Part shown: positions 28,153 through 38,585 of the stretch, in pieces
Layout of the letters: every line of letters starts with the position of its first letter
Numbering within the stretch: position 1 is the first letter of the stretch
NCBI GenBank assembly: GCA_016177775.1
Contig: JACOUQ010000027.1
Coordinates: 36,268 to 100,267, forward strand
Length of the DNA stretch: 64,000 bases
Direction of reading: 5' to 3'
Origin: Geobacter sp.
Lineage (GTDB): Bacteria; Desulfobacterota; Desulfuromonadia; Geobacterales; Geobacteraceae
Translations under genes and position numbers: made by a program
The notes under the pieces: model-generated
Databases searched by the model: none
Told to the model about the DNA's origin: nothing
The model's input: only the letters and a program-made list of their open reading frames with translations

Positions 28153-28740
28153 ATGGAAAAGAAAAACACGCGCAGCGAAATCATCCGCATCGGCACCGAC
28201 ATGATCTCGATCCACGGGTACAATGCCACAGGCATCGACGCGGTGCTGAAGCAGGCCGGGGTGCCGAAGGGGTCGTTTTATCACTACTTCGGCAGCAAGG
28301 AAGAGTTCGGCCTGGCCGTGATCGACCACTTTGCCGAGCGCTACGACCAGCGGCTCGACACCTTCCTGAACGACGAGGAAGTGACCCCCCTGAACCGCAT
28401 CCGCGACTACCTGGAGAGCGGCCTGGCGCGCCTCACCCAGAACCAGTGCACTAAAGGCTGCCTCATCGGCAACCTGGGACAGGAGCTGGCGGACCAGAAT
28501 GAGCGCTTCCGCGCCCGGCTCGATGAAATCTTCCGCTCATGGAAGGAGCGCTTCGCCTCCTGCCTGCGGGAGGCGAAGGAGGCTGGCGAGCTTGCTCCAG
28601 AGATCGACCACGCTGTTATTGCAGGCTTCATACTCTCGGGGTTAGAGGGGGCGATCCTCCGAGCCAAGGTGATGAAGTCGCCCCAGCCGCTGCAGGATTT
28701 CATCGAGATCATCTTTGGCACCGTCCTGAAGAAACCGTAA
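28153..28740 (+). CDS. TetR-family repressor of acuI-like operon
   Basis: The 195-residue regulator has the N-terminal TetR helix-turn-helix (GYNATGIDAVLKQAGVPKGSFYHYFGSKEEF, split by the turn) and a C-terminal ligand domain. I use the ATG at 28153; an in-frame TTG at 28147 is possible. Matching palindromes lie just upstream of it and before the next gene, so it likely represses itself and the reductase genes that follow. The inducer is unknown; an electrophile such as an enone is plausible given the target genes. Confidence 0.9.
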   Translation: MEKKNTRSEIIRIGTDMISIHGYNATGIDAVLKQAGVPKGSFYHYFGSKEEFGLAVIDHFAERYDQRLDTFLNDEEVTPLNRIRDYLESGLARLTQNQCTKGCLIGNLGQELADQNERFRARLDEIFRSWKERFASCLREAKEAGELAPEIDHAVIAGFILSGLEGAILRAKVMKSPQPLQDFIEIIFGTVLKKP

Positions 28741-28759
28741 AAATTTTTACGGTATTATT

Positions 28760-28774
28760 TAGACGACTGGTCTA
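28760..28774. promoter_or_regulatory. Operator of TetR regulator, copy 2
   Basis: TAGACGACTGGTCTA differs from the site at 28128 by one base. It lies about 110 bases before the acuI-like start, where it can control the reductase/flavoprotein genes. Confidence 0.75.
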
Positions 28775-28887
28775 CTAATACACCAATGGAAGCGGTCGTG
28801 GGCATCGCCCGCCGGAGCGGATACTGAAGACATCTTTGAAGACTAGGGCGGCCGACAGATTTCAGAGAAAGGGAGGCGGATACGGAT

Positions 28888-29889
28888 ATGACAACGGAGT
28901 TCAAGGCACTGGTGGTGGAAAAGACCGCCGACAAACGGTTTGTGCAGGGAATTCGGAGGCGCTCCCTCGACGACCTGCCTCAGGGGGACCTGCTGGTGCG
29001 AGTCCACTACTCGTCCCTCAACTACAAGGATGCCCTGTCGGCCACGGGGCACCCCGGCGTGACTCGGCAATTCCCCCACACCCCCGGCATCGACGCTGCC
29101 GGAGAGGTGGTCTCCTGCGAGAGCAGGGCCTTCACCCCAGGGGAAAAGGTCATCGTCACCGGCTACGACCTGGGGATGGAGACCGACGGCGGCTGGGGGC
29201 AGTTTATCCGCATCCCCTCTGCTTGGGCGGTGCGGCTCCCCGACGGGCTCACCCTGCGCGACAGCATGACGCTCGGCACCGCCGGCTTTACGGCGGCCTT
29301 GTCGGTGTGGAAACTGGAGCGGGCCGGCGTGCGCCCCGAAGACGGCGAGATCCTCGTCACCGGCGCCACCGGAGGGGTAGGGAGCATCGCGGTCTCCATC
29401 CTCGCCGCTGCCGGCTACCGGGTGACGGCCTCCACCGGAAAGGAAGCCGACGAAGAGTATCTCAAGGGGCTCGGAGCGGCGCAGGTCATCGGCCGGGACG
29501 AGGTGACGGCCGGGGCGGACAAGGCGCTCCTCGCCGAACGATGGGCCGGGGCCGTCGATGTGGTGGGGGGAACGACCCTGGCGGCTATCCTGAAGAGCAC
29601 CAGGTACGGCGGCACGGTCACCTGCTGCGGGCTGGTGGGTTCGCCGGAACTGCCGATGAACGTCTACCCCTTCATCCTGCGAGGGGTGAGCCTGTTGGGA
29701 GTCGATTCGGTCCAGTGTCCCCGAGAGCTGCGCGAGGAGGTCTGGCAGAGGCTTTCCGCCGGCTGGATGCCCGCCCGCCTCAACGAGATGGTCACCGAAT
29801 GCACACTGTCAGGCCTTTCCGTCATGATCCAGATCATTCTCCACGGAGGGATCACGGGACGGGTCGTGGTCAATCTGCTGGATAGTTGA
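28888..29889 (+). CDS. acuI: AcuI/YhdH-type quinone oxidoreductase (acryloyl-CoA reductase family)
   Basis: This 333-residue zinc-free medium-chain dehydrogenase/reductase has the AcuI/YhdH hallmarks: SSLNYKDALSATG near the N terminus, PGIDAAGEVV, and the NADPH-binding GATGGVGSIAVSILA. Family members reduce acryloyl-CoA or related alpha,beta-unsaturated carbonyl compounds with NADPH. It is the first gene after the second TetR operator and precedes two flavoprotein genes, which suggests a detoxification unit. Confidence 0.9.
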   Translation: MTTEFKALVVEKTADKRFVQGIRRRSLDDLPQGDLLVRVHYSSLNYKDALSATGHPGVTRQFPHTPGIDAAGEVVSCESRAFTPGEKVIVTGYDLGMETDGGWGQFIRIPSAWAVRLPDGLTLRDSMTLGTAGFTAALSVWKLERAGVRPEDGEILVTGATGGVGSIAVSILAAAGYRVTASTGKEADEEYLKGLGAAQVIGRDEVTAGADKALLAERWAGAVDVVGGTTLAAILKSTRYGGTVTCCGLVGSPELPMNVYPFILRGVSLLGVDSVQCPRELREEVWQRLSAGWMPARLNEMVTECTLSGLSVMIQIILHGGITGRVVVNLLDS

Positions 29890-29913
29890 ACATTAGAATC
29901 CAAGGAGGATACC

Positions 29914-30483
29914 ATGAAGATTGTCACTCTGTTGGGAAGCCCACGCTCTGGGAAAAACAGCGCGACCATAGCTAATCGCCTCACCGAAACCGCCGCCCGG
30001 CTCGGGGCCGAAACCCGCACCTTCGAGCTGAACCGCCTCAACTACCGGGGGTGCCAGGGATGCTACGCCTGCAAGAAGGGGCTCGACCGCTGCGCGCTGC
30101 AGGATGACCTGACAGATGTCCTCGCCGCCGTGCAGGAGGCGGACGTGGTGGTCCTCGCCTCTCCAGTCTACTACGGCGACGTCACGGCCCAGCTCAAGGG
30201 GTTCATCGACCGGAACTACTCGTACCTCAAGCCCGACTATCTCACAAATCCCCAGCCGAGCCGGCTGACACCCAAGAAGCTCGTCTTCGTCCTCACCCAA
30301 GGGAATCCCGACGAAGCCCTCTTTGCCGACATCTTCCCCCGCTATGACGGCTTTCTGAAATGGATGGGGTTCAGCGAGAGCCGCCTGATCCGGGCCTGCG
30401 GCATAGGCCCGGTGACGAGCGATACGGTGCCGGAACAGGTCCTGCAGCAGGCAGAGGAAACGGCGCGGGAGCTCGTGGCCTGA
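29914..30483 (+). CDS. Flavodoxin-fold NAD(P)H-dependent FMN reductase
   Basis: The 189-residue protein begins with the FMN phosphate-binding loop (TLLGSPRSGKNSATIA) and has a conserved cysteine segment (GCQGCYACKKGLDRC) and SPVYYGDVTAQLKGFIDR. This is the iron-sulfur flavoprotein/NADPH-dependent FMN reductase family. An AAGGAGG site precedes the ATG. It sits 24 bases after the acuI-like gene and should be co-transcribed with it. Confidence 0.85.
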   Translation: MKIVTLLGSPRSGKNSATIANRLTETAARLGAETRTFELNRLNYRGCQGCYACKKGLDRCALQDDLTDVLAAVQEADVVVLASPVYYGDVTAQLKGFIDRNYSYLKPDYLTNPQPSRLTPKKLVFVLTQGNPDEALFADIFPRYDGFLKWMGFSESRLIRACGIGPVTSDTVPEQVLQQAEETARELVA

Positions 30484-30529
30484 TGGCAGCGTTTACCGTT
30501 ACTGCAACTCATTTTGAGGAGGAACAACC

Positions 30530-31093
30530 ATGAAGCAATCCCTGGGTGCCAAGACCCTGCTCTTTCCGGCGCCGGTCCTGCTGGTCGGAACGTACGACCG
30601 GGAGGGGAAACCCAACCTTATGAACGCCGCCTGGGGCGGTATCTGCTGTTCCGATCCCCCATGCGTTGCCGTCTCCCTTCGCAAGGCGAGATACTCCTAC
30701 ACCGCCATCGAGGAGCGCAAGGCCTTCACCATCGGCATTCCATCGGAAAGCCAGATGAAGGAAGCCGATTACGTCGGCATTGCCTCGGGGCGCGATCTGG
30801 ACAAGTTTGGCGCCACCGGCCTCACCCCAGTTCGGAGCGAACTGGTGGACGCCCCCTTTGCGGCGGAGTTTCCGGTCGTCCTGGAGTGCCGCCTTCTCCA
30901 CACCCTGGAGATCGGCCTGCATACCCAGTTCGTCGGCGAGATCGTCGACGTGAAGGCTGACGCTGCCGTGCTCGCTGCCGACGACCTTCCCGACATCCTG
31001 AAGATCAAGCCGCTGGTCTTTGACACCGCCCATCGCGGCTACTATGGTATCGGCCCACTGCTGGGTCTGGCATTTTCCGCCGGTAAGAACTAA
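30530..31093 (+). CDS. Flavin reductase-like split-barrel (flavoredoxin) protein
   Basis: The 187-residue protein has the FMN-binding split-barrel pattern of flavoredoxins: [21 protein letters not shown] and [13 protein letters not shown], then a [19 protein letters not shown] segment. Such proteins bind FMN and pass electrons in anaerobes. An AGGAGG site precedes the start. It is the third gene of the TetR-controlled unit. Confidence 0.85.
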   Translation: MKQSLGAKTLLFPAPVLLVGTYDREGKPNLMNAAWGGICCSDPPCVAVSLRKARYSYTAIEERKAFTIGIPSESQMKEADYVGIASGRDLDKFGATGLTPVRSELVDAPFAAEFPVVLECRLLHTLEIGLHTQFVGEIVDVKADAAVLAADDLPDILKIKPLVFDTAHRGYYGIGPLLGLAFSAGKN

Positions 31094-31136
31094 TGAAATT
31101 AAACTTGACCTTCTCCAGGCAAAATTGCTAAATTCG

Positions 31137-31152
31137 GAATGAACATTCATTC
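31137..31152. promoter_or_regulatory. Operator of second TetR regulator, copy 1
   Basis: GAATGAACATTCATTC has 7-base arms GAATGAA/TTCATTC and lies about 20 bases before the regulator start. Confidence 0.8.
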
Positions 31153-31172
31153 TGTAAACCAAGAGGTTAACA

Positions 31173-31757
31173 ATGTCAAAGCCGGACAAGCGCGATGAAA
31201 TAGTTCGCGCGGCCCTGGAACTGATTGCCGAGCACGGCTTCCACGGCGCCCCCATGGCGATGGTCGCCGAGCGGGCGGGTGTGGGAGCCGGGACGATCTA
31301 CCGCTATTTCGAAAACAAGGATGTGCTGATTGCCGAGCTTTATGAGGAGCTCGAAGATAAGATCTATGCGGTCCTCCTCGAAGGTTACCCGACGGAAAAG
31401 CCTATGAGGGAGCGCTTTCTCCACCTCGGCAAGACGCTGCTGCGCTTCTTTATCGAAAATCCTCTCGATTTCCGCTATGTGGAGCAGTTCCACAACTCCC
31501 CTTACGGGGTTGCGGTTCGCAGGGACAAAATTCTGGGAACGAGGAACAAAAACGGCGGCTGCGACATCTTCCGCGAGCTGTTCGAAGAAGGGGTTTCCCA
31601 GCAGGTGATGAAGGACTTTCCCCTGGTAATCCTCTTTGCCCTGGCCTTCGGCCCTCTGCTTGCCGTTACGCGGGACCATATCCTCGGCTTCGTCGCGCTG
31701 GACGACACCTTGATCGCCCGGACCATCGAAGCGTGCTGGGACAGCGTCAGGAGATAA
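31173..31757 (+). CDS. TetR/AcrR-family repressor of RND efflux operon
   Basis: The 194-residue protein has a typical TetR helix-turn-helix (AELIAEHGFHGAPMAM-like region, GVGAGTIYRYFENKDVLIAELY) followed by a variable ligand domain. Nearly identical palindromes flank it: one before its own start and one before the efflux adaptor gene. It therefore most likely represses itself and the pump until a substrate binds. Confidence 0.92.
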   Translation: MSKPDKRDEIVRAALELIAEHGFHGAPMAMVAERAGVGAGTIYRYFENKDVLIAELYEELEDKIYAVLLEGYPTEKPMRERFLHLGKTLLRFFIENPLDFRYVEQFHNSPYGVAVRRDKILGTRNKNGGCDIFRELFEEGVSQQVMKDFPLVILFALAFGPLLAVTRDHILGFVALDDTLIARTIEACWDSVRR

Positions 31758-31802
31758 CTCCCGGAAAATATCTTTTTAGATCTATTATAATCACCAGAAA
31801 AG

Positions 31803-31818
31803 GAATGAACGTTCATTC
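31803..31818. promoter_or_regulatory. Operator of second TetR regulator, copy 2
   Basis: GAATGAACGTTCATTC is a perfect palindrome 20 bases before the adaptor gene and differs from the 31137 site by one base. Confidence 0.82.
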
Positions 31819-31838
31819 TATTTATCTCAGAGGTGTCT

Positions 31839-33008
31839 ATGCCATTCACGAACAAAACCAGACTGTTAACCGCTATGGGACTTCTCATCGGCGGCGTCAT
31901 GATGACCGGATGCGGCAGGAAAACCACGGCAGCCCCGCCACCGGCCGGACCTCCCGAAGTGGGGGTGATGGTTGTCCAGCCGAAGCCTGTTGCCCTTACC
32001 ACCGAGCTCCCCGGCCGAACCGCGCCACACCTGATTGCCGAGGTGCGGCCGCAGGTGAGCGGGATCATCAGGAAGCGGCTCTTTACCGAGGGCTCCGATG
32101 TAAAAGCCGGCCAGGTGCTGTACCAGATCGACCCCGCCACTTACCAGGCGGCTTTCGCCAGCGCCAAAGCGGCGGAGGCCAGGGCGGAGGCCACAATGAA
32201 TACGGTGCGCCTCAAGGCGCAGCGATATCAGGATCTCGTGAAGATCAAAGCGGTGAGCCAGCAGGACAACGACGACACCCAGGCCGCCCTCAAGCAGGCC
32301 GAGGCCGATGTGGCTTACGCCAGGGCGGCGGTGGAAACCGCCCGCATCAATCTGGCCTACACCAGGGTGACCGCCCCGATCTCGGGACGAATCGGTCGCT
32401 CCACAGTGACCGACGGCGCCCTCGTGACCGCAAACCAGCCCACTGCCCTGGCCACCATCCAGCAGCTCGACTCCATGTATGTCGATGTCACCCAATCCAG
32501 CGCCGAGCTGTTGAAGCTGAAGCAGAACCTGGCGAGCGGCCTGCTGAAAAAGAACGGTGCCCAGGCCCGGGCCAAGCTCCTGCTGGAGGACGGCAGCGCC
32601 TACCCGCAGGCCGGCACCCTGAAATTTTCGGAGGTGACCGTGGACCAGAGCACCGGCTCCATCACCCTCCGGGCGGTCTTCCCGAACCCGAAACAGACCC
32701 TGCTCCCCGGCATGTTCGTCCGCGCCATCCTGGATGAAGGGGAAAACCCGCAGGCGATCCTGGTTCCGCAGCGGGGGGTAACCCGCGACCCGAAGGGTGA
32801 AGCCATGGTCATGACGGTAGGGGCCGAAGAGAAGGTGGAACCACGGCCGATCAAGGTTGCCCGGACAGTCGGCGACAACTGGCTGGTGAGCGAAGGGCTG
32901 AAACCGGGCGACCGCGTCATCCTGGAGGGGCTCCAGAAGGCCCGGCCGGGCACGCCGGTGAAGGCTGTGCCGTTCGGGGCCAAGCCGGAAGCGGCTGCAA
33001 ACAAATGA
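31839..33008 (+). CDS. RND efflux periplasmic adaptor lipoprotein (AcrA/MexA type)
   Basis: The 389-residue membrane-fusion protein has a lipoprotein signal ending at MMTGC, a lipoyl/barrel-sandwich part (VRPQVSGIIRKRLFTEGSDVKAGQVLYQID), an alpha-helical hairpin (about 95-165) and beta-barrel segments with YTRVTAPISGRIGRS. It links the inner-membrane pump to the outer-membrane channel. I start at the ATG at 31839 after AGAGGT; an in-frame GTG two codons earlier is the alternative. First gene of a three-gene pump operon. Confidence 0.95.
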   Translation: MPFTNKTRLLTAMGLLIGGVMMTGCGRKTTAAPPPAGPPEVGVMVVQPKPVALTTELPGRTAPHLIAEVRPQVSGIIRKRLFTEGSDVKAGQVLYQIDPATYQAAFASAKAAEARAEATMNTVRLKAQRYQDLVKIKAVSQQDNDDTQAALKQAEADVAYARAAVETARINLAYTRVTAPISGRIGRSTVTDGALVTANQPTALATIQQLDSMYVDVTQSSAELLKLKQNLASGLLKKNGAQARAKLLLEDGSAYPQAGTLKFSEVTVDQSTGSITLRAVFPNPKQTLLPGMFVRAILDEGENPQAILVPQRGVTRDPKGEAMVMTVGAEEKVEPRPIKVARTVGDNWLVSEGLKPGDRVILEGLQKARPGTPVKAVPFGAKPEAAANK

Positions 33009-33071
33009 TAGTCTGACAAGTCTGACAAGTCTGACCAGTCCGACATCAGACGACTTTTAAAGGAGCTTCCC

Positions 33072-36000
33072 ATGTCCCGCTTTTTCATAAACCGCCCCAT
33101 CTTCGCCTGGGTGATCGCCATCGTCATCATGCTGACGGGCCTTCTGGCGATCAAGGCGCTGCCGGTTTCTCAGTACCCCCCCATCGCGCCGCCGCAGATC
33201 ACCATCAACGCCATGTATCCGGGGGCCTCTGCCCAGACGGTGCAGGACACGGTCACCCAGGTCGTCGAGCAGAAGATGAACGGGATCGACAACCTGCTCT
33301 ACATGTCGTCCACCAGCGACTCGGCCGGGGCGGTCGCCATCAACCTGACCTTCAAGGCGGGCACCGACCCGAACGTAGCCCAGGTGCAGGTGCAGAACAA
33401 ACTGCAACTCGCCACACCGCTCCTCCCCCAGGTCGTGCAGCGCCAGGGAATCCAGGTGGTGAAATCCACCCGGAACTTCCTGCTGATCGCCGGTCTCGTC
33501 TCGGAGGACGGAACGCTTACCCGGAACGACCTCACCGACTACATGGTTTCCAATATCCAGGACATCATCAGCCGGGTGCAGGGGGTGGGTGAGGTCACGG
33601 TCTTTGGTTCCCAGAACGCCATGCGGATCTGGCTTAATCCCGACAAGCTTAACAACTTCAAGCTCACCCCCAATGACGTGATCACCGCGCTCCAGGCGCA
33701 GAACGCCCAGGTCTCCGCCGGCCAGCTGGGGGGGATGCCCGCCAGCCAGGGGCAGCAGCTGAACGCCACTATCACCGCCCGGTCGCTTTTGCAGACCCCG
33801 GAGCAGTTCGACGCCATCGTGCTCCGCACCAACCCGGACGGCTCCACCGTCAAGCTGCGGGACGTGGCCGAGAGCAAGGTCGGCACCGAAAACTACGAGA
33901 TGCTCGCCCGCTACAAGGGGAAACCGGTCGCCGCCATGGCGCTTCGGCTCGCGGCCGGCGCCAACGCGCTCGACACCGCCAACAGGATCAAGGCGAAAAT
34001 GGCGGAGCTGGAGAAATTCTGCCCCCCCGGCGTCAAGGTGGTCTACCCCTATGACACCACGCCGTTTGTGAAGATCTCCATCGAGGAGGTGCTCCGCACC
34101 CTGGTCGAGGCGGTATTCCTGGTGTTCATCGTGATGTTCCTGTTCCTGCAGAACATCCGGGCCACCCTGATCCCGACCATCGCCGTGCCGGTGGTTCTGC
34201 TCGGCACGATGGGAGTGCTCTTCGCCAGCGGTTTCTCCATCAATACCCTGACCATGTTCGCGCTCGTCATCGTCATCGGCCTCCTGGTGGACGACGCCAT
34301 CGTCGTGGTGGAAAACGTCGAGCGGATCATGACCGAGGAAGGGCTCTCTCCAAGAGAGGCAACAATCAAGTCCATGGGGCAGATCACCAGCGCCCTGGTG
34401 GGGATCGCCACGGTTCTGACCGCGGTCTTCGTGCCGATGGCCTTTTTCCCCGGCTCTACCGGCGTCATCTACCGCCAGTTCTCCATCACCATCGTCTCCG
34501 CCATGATCCTGTCCGTTCTGGTGGCGATGATCCTCACCCCGGCGCTGTGCGCTACGCTCCTCAAGCCGGTGCCCAAGGGGCATTCGCCAGGGGAGCAGGG
34601 TTGGTTCAAGGGATTCTTCCGCCGGTTCAACAGGCTGTTCGACAGCGGCAGGGGGAAATATGAGGGGCTGGTCGGCCGCTCCTTCGGCAAACCGGTGCGC
34701 TACCTGGTCGTGTACGGAACCATCGTGGCCGTGATGGCGGTGCTGTTCGTGCGCCGCCCGACGGCCTTCCTGCCGGACGAGGACCAGGGCTTCATCGTCT
34801 GCCAGGTGCAGCTTCCCGCCGGGGCGACCCAGGAACGGACCTTGAAGGTTATCGAGCAGCTGGAACAGCATTTCCTTGAGAAAGAGTCAAAGGCAGTCGA
34901 TTCCCTGATCACCGTGGCCAGCTTCAGCTTTGCCGGCCGCGGCCAGAACATGGGACTCGCCTTCGTCAAGCTCAAGGACTGGAAACTGCGCCAGACCCCG
35001 GACCTCAAGGCGCAGGCCGTTGCCGGCCGGGCCATGGGGGCCTTCTCCCGGATCAAGGACGGCATGGCGTTCGCCTTTGCGCCGCCGGCGGTGATCGAGC
35101 TGGGAATGGCCAACGGCTTTGACTTCCAGCTCCAGGATCGCGGCGGCCTCGGGCACGATAAGCTGATGGAGGCGCGCAACCAGCTCCTCGGCATGGCGAT
35201 GAAGAACCCGAAGCTGGTGGCGGTCCGCCCCAACGGCCAAGACGATACCCCGCAGTTCAAGCTCGACATCGACGACGTGCGGGCCGGAGCTCTCGGGGTG
35301 TCGGTGACCGACATCAACAACGTTCTTGCCACCGCCTGGGGTAGCGCCTATGTCAACGACTTCATCCAGGGCGGCCGGGTGAAGAAGGTCTATCTCCAGT
35401 CTGACGCCCGGTACCGGATGGTGCCGGAAGATATCGGCAAGTGGTATGTCCGCAACAACCAGGGGGAGATGGTCCCCTTCTCCGCCTTCGCCACCCCCCG
35501 CTGGCAGTATGGTTCGCCCCGTCTGGAGCGCTACAACGGCATTCCGTCCATGGAGGTCATGGGGCAGGCTGCACCGGGGATCAGTACCGGCGAGGCGATG
35601 GCCGAGATGGAGAAGATGGCCGCCCAGCTCCCGGCGGGCATCGGCTACGAATGGACCGGCCTCTCCTACGAGGAGAAGCAGGCTGGGAAACAGGCGCCGG
35701 CCCTGTACGCAATCTCGCTCCTGGTGGTGTTTCTCGCCGTGGCGGCCTTGTACGAAAGCTGGACCATACCGTTCGTCAACCTGCTGATGCTGCCGCTCGG
35801 CCTTGTGGGGGCGGTCACCGCGGTAAGCCTGCGCATGCTCCCTAACGACATCTATCTCCAGATCGGGCTCCTGACCACCATCGGCCTTTCCACCAAGAAC
35901 GCGATACTCATCATCCAGTTCATCAAGGACCAGATGCAGCAGGGGCATGAACTGGTGGAGGCGACCCTCCTGGCGGTGAAGATCCGGCTGCGGCCGGTCA

Positions 36001-36236
36001 TCATGACCTCCCTGGCCTTCTTCTTCGGCACCCTGCCGCTGGCCCTCACCAAAGGGGCCGGCGCCGGAGCCCAGAACGCCATCGGCACCGCCGTCACCGG
36101 CGGGCTGCTGTCGGCCACCTTCATCGACCTTATCTTCATTCCGTTCTTCTTTGTCCTGGTTTCCCGGCTGTTCGCCCGGAAACGGCAGCCTGCCGCCCAG
36201 CCGGCCGCTGTCGTCGAAGCCCCGGAGGCATCTTGA
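33072..36236 (+). CDS. RND efflux pump, HAE1 family (AcrB/MexB type)
   Basis: This 1054-residue inner-membrane proton antiporter expels hydrophobic compounds. Twelve membrane helices in two halves and two large periplasmic loops are evident. The proton-relay residues are present: paired Asp in [16 protein letters not shown] and Lys in [11 protein letters not shown]. It begins with the typical [17 protein letters not shown]. Length is close to AcrB (1049). A good AAAGGAG site precedes the ATG. Confidence 0.97.
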   Translation: MSRFFINRPIFAWVIAIVIMLTGLLAIKALPVSQYPPIAPPQITINAMYPGASAQTVQDTVTQVVEQKMNGIDNLLYMSSTSDSAGAVAINLTFKAGTDPNVAQVQVQNKLQLATPLLPQVVQRQGIQVVKSTRNFLLIAGLVSEDGTLTRNDLTDYMVSNIQDIISRVQGVGEVTVFGSQNAMRIWLNPDKLNNFKLTPNDVITALQAQNAQVSAGQLGGMPASQGQQLNATITARSLLQTPEQFDAIVLRTNPDGSTVKLRDVAESKVGTENYEMLARYKGKPVAAMALRLAAGANALDTANRIKAKMAELEKFCPPGVKVVYPYDTTPFVKISIEEVLRTLVEAVFLVFIVMFLFLQNIRATLIPTIAVPVVLLGTMGVLFASGFSINTLTMFALVIVIGLLVDDAIVVVENVERIMTEEGLSPREATIKSMGQITSALVGIATVLTAVFVPMAFFPGSTGVIYRQFSITIVSAMILSVLVAMILTPALCATLLKPVPKGHSPGEQGWFKGFFRRFNRLFDSGRGKYEGLVGRSFGKPVRYLVVYGTIVAVMAVLFVRRPTAFLPDEDQGFIVCQVQLPAGATQERTLKVIEQLEQHFLEKESKAVDSLITVASFSFAGRGQNMGLAFVKLKDWKLRQTPDLKAQAVAGRAMGAFSRIKDGMAFAFAPPAVIELGMANGFDFQLQDRGGLGHDKLMEARNQLLGMAMKNPKLVAVRPNGQDDTPQFKLDIDDVRAGALGVSVTDINNVLATAWGSAYVNDFIQGGRVKKVYLQSDARYRMVPEDIGKWYVRNNQGEMVPFSAFATPRWQYGSPRLERYNGIPSMEVMGQAAPGISTGEAMAEMEKMAAQLPAGIGYEWTGLSYEEKQAGKQAPALYAISLLVVFLAVAALYESWTIPFVNLLMLPLGLVGAVTAVSLRMLPNDIYLQIGLLTTIGLSTKNAILIIQFIKDQMQQGHELVEATLLAVKIRLRPVIMTSLAFFFGTLPLALTKGAGAGAQNAIGTAVTGGLLSATFIDLIFIPFFFVLVSRLFARKRQPAAQPAAVVEAPEAS

Positions 36237-36250
36237 TAAATCTGGTTACG

Positions 36251-36322
36251 GTAGGGGCGATCCTTGTGATCGCCCGTTTTCCCGCACAAGCCGAAAAGGG
36301 CGAACACAAGGTTCGCCACTAC
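36251..36322. repeat. GTAGGGGCGA REP-like repeat, copy 1
   Basis: Two hairpins (GGGGCGATCC..GATCGCCC and GGGCGAAC..GTTCGCC) lie in inverted order. The same design occurs at 48409-48466 before nuoC. This copy fills the spacer between the pump and channel genes. Confidence 0.75.
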
Positions 36323-36345
36323 ACATGTTATCCGGAGATGACAAA

Positions 36346-37758
36346 ATGATTCGTAATACAGTTATCATTGCCGTTCTGGCCGGCGCTTTGGCCGGCTGCG
36401 CTACCATGGCTCCCAAATACGAACAGCCCGCCTCCCCCGTTCCGGCCGTCTGGCCTAGCGGCCCGGCTTACAAGGAGACGACGGCCAAGGCCGACAAGCC
36501 GGTTGCCGACATCCCCTGGCAGGAGTTCTTCGTCGATGAAAAGCTATGCAAGCTAATCGCACAGGCGCTGGAGAACAACCGCGATCTGCGAGTCGCCATC
36601 CTCAATATCGAGCGGTCCCGTGCCCAGTACCGGATCCGTCGCTCCGACCTCTTCCCGAAGGTCGACGCCACCGCCGCCGCCAGTTTCCAGCGGGTCCCGG
36701 AGGACCTCTCCAGCACCGGCAAAGCCACGACCGTCGACCAGTACAGCGTCAACCTGGGGGTCAGTTCCTACGAGCTGGACCTGTTCGGCCGGGTGCGAAG
36801 CCTCAAGGACCAGGCCCTGGAGCAGTATCTCGCCACCGGCCAGGCACGGCGCAGCGTACAGATCAGCCTGGTTTCCGAGGTTGCCGCCGACTACCTGACG
36901 TTGGCCGCCGACCGGGAGCGCTTGCAGCTCGCCAAGGAGACCCTGGCGAACCAGCAGGAGTCCTACAAGCTCACCAGAAGCCGCTTCGAGGCGGGGGTCT
37001 CCTCCGCCCTCGATCTCCACCAGGCCCAGACCATCGTGGATGCGGCGCGGGTGGACATTGCCCGCTATACCAGTCTCGTGGCCCAGGACGAGAATGCCCT
37101 CAACGTGGTGGTCGGCTCCCCTGTTCCGTCGGAGCTCCTCCCATCGACCCTTTCCGAAAGCCTTACCGCCATGAAGGATATCGCTCCAGGCCTGCCGTCG
37201 GACGTGCTGCTGCGCCGTCCTGACATCCTCCAGGCCGAGAACCTGCTGCAGGGGGCCAACGCCAACATCGGCGCGGCCCGGGCCGCCTTCTTCCCCCGCA
37301 TCACCATGGTGTCGTCCGTAGGCTTCGGCAGCGACGAACTGGCCGGGCTCTTCGCCTCCGGCTCATTCGCCTGGAGCTTTGCGCCGCGGATAACAGTCCC
37401 GATCTTCACCGCCGGAGCGAACCAGGCCAACCTGAAGGTGGCGGAGGTGGACCGGGACATCGCGATAGCCCAGTACGAGAAGGCGATCCAGACCGCCTTC
37501 CGGGAGGTGGCCGACGCACTTGCCCAGCGGGGAACCATCGACGACCAGTTGTCGGCCCAGCAGTCCCTCACCGACGCCACCGCCGAGAGCCACAAGCTCT
37601 CCCAGGCCCGCTACGAGAAAGGGGTGGACAGCTACCTGCAGGTGCTGGACTCGCAGCGCTCCCTCTACGGAGCCCAGCAGAACCTGATCAGCACGCGCCT
37701 TACCCGGCTCGCCAATCTGGTGACACTGTACAGGGTGCTGGGAGGGGGGAGCGAGTAA
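36346..37758 (+). CDS. Outer-membrane efflux channel (NodT/OprM type)
   Basis: The 470-residue TolC-like channel has a lipoprotein signal (ALAGC near residue 17) and the duplicated outer-membrane-factor repeats, for example [20 protein letters not shown], the [19 protein letters not shown] segment and [25 protein letters not shown] start at 36346, where the signal peptide begins; upstream codons in frame run through a repeat and are not coding. It completes the tripartite pump. Confidence 0.95.
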   Translation: MIRNTVIIAVLAGALAGCATMAPKYEQPASPVPAVWPSGPAYKETTAKADKPVADIPWQEFFVDEKLCKLIAQALENNRDLRVAILNIERSRAQYRIRRSDLFPKVDATAAASFQRVPEDLSSTGKATTVDQYSVNLGVSSYELDLFGRVRSLKDQALEQYLATGQARRSVQISLVSEVAADYLTLAADRERLQLAKETLANQQESYKLTRSRFEAGVSSALDLHQAQTIVDAARVDIARYTSLVAQDENALNVVVGSPVPSELLPSTLSESLTAMKDIAPGLPSDVLLRRPDILQAENLLQGANANIGAARAAFFPRITMVSSVGFGSDELAGLFASGSFAWSFAPRITVPIFTAGANQANLKVAEVDRDIAIAQYEKAIQTAFREVADALAQRGTIDDQLSAQQSLTDATAESHKLSQARYEKGVDSYLQVLDSQRSLYGAQQNLISTRLTRLANLVTLYRVLGGGSE

Positions 37759-37795
37759 GAGGGGATAGTTAAAACCAAGCTATGTTTTTCCATAT

Positions 37796-37832
37796 AAAAA
37801 GGGACACCCCAGCAACGGGAGTGTCCCTTTTC
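37796..37832 (+). terminator. Terminator of efflux operon
   Basis: An A-run, GGGACAC, a short loop, GTGTCCC and a T-run form an intrinsic terminator. It could also serve the convergent gene at 37871-38440, as it is flanked by A and T runs on both sides. Confidence 0.85.
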
Positions 37833-37870
37833 ATCATCACTCGAATATCTCAAATTCGGGCGGAAGCTAC

Positions 37871-38440
37871 TTAATCCTTACCATGCCCCCCCTTGAACTC
37901 CTTGCCGGGGCCCTTCATCCCCTTACCTCCGCCTTTCTCGAACATCTTCTCCATACCCCCGCCCTTCTCCATGTGGCCCCCTTTATCCATAGGGCCCTTC
38001 TCCATGTGCTTCTCCATGCGTCCGCCTTTTCCGCCGTGCCCCCCCTTCTCCTTCCACTCTTTGTATGGGACATGGCGTTCATTCGCAAACTTTGTGCGGT
38101 AATCCCCAGGCACACGGACCACCGGGCCGGGAACATAGCGCTTATTCACAACACCCCATGGGCCGTTGTAGCCCTTGGCGCGATACCATACCCCGCCGCG
38201 CGGCGACCACCAGTAGCCGTTATAGAAAAAGACGTCGAATTCCAGGCCCGGCACGAAATAGACCCCTATGCTCGGCATCAGCACCACTGCCGGCGGTGCG
38301 GCAATCGTTATGGGGGGAGGGCCGATATTAACGTTGACGCCGACGCTGACGTCGGCAGCTTCCGCCTTCACTCCAGCACCGACAAGCATCACCATGAAAA
38401 TAACCACCGACATCAGCACTCCGTACATGCTTTTCCGCAT
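37871..38440 (-). CDS. Exported YXGXW-type protein with Gly/Lys/Met-rich tail
   Basis: This 189-residue protein has a Sec signal peptide (residues 1-28, ending AEA). A middle part with SVGVNVNIGPP, FFYNGYWWSPRGGVWY and GYNGPWGVV resembles small exported proteins of unknown function found in Geobacter relatives. The last 60 residues are a low-complexity, basic tail made of repeated MEKGG/KGGHMEK units rich in Gly, Lys, His and Met, which might bind metal. It is convergent with the efflux operon and has no evident partner. Confidence 0.75.
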   Translation of the reverse strand: MRKSMYGVLMSVVIFMVMLVGAGVKAEAADVSVGVNVNIGPPPITIAAPPAVVLMPSIGVYFVPGLEFDVFFYNGYWWSPRGGVWYRAKGYNGPWGVVNKRYVPGPVVRVPGDYRTKFANERHVPYKEWKEKGGHGGKGGRMEKHMEKGPMDKGGHMEKGGGMEKMFEKGGGKGMKGPGKEFKGGHGKD

Positions 38441-38565
38441 TTTCCACCTCCAGTGGCAAATTAACAGGATTTTTACATTTCTCTATCCGTTTCAATTCCC
38501 AGTTTTCAGGATAATTCACCCCGAACGATTGTCAAGGTGGCCCGCAGGATTTGCGAATGGCGTCA

Positions 38566-38585
38566 TTGTGTTCTTGGCTGCACAA
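38566..38585. promoter_or_regulatory. TTGTG-N10-CACAA element upstream of nifEN
   Basis: A perfect 5-base inverted repeat with a ten-base spacer, about 86 bases before the sigma-54 -24 box, where an enhancer-binding protein would act. An identical arrangement lies before nuoA at 47443. Confidence 0.4.

Noticed and set aside
28836..29885. 349-residue frame overlapping the acuI-like gene
   Set aside because: Arg/Gly-rich out-of-frame translation of a certain gene.
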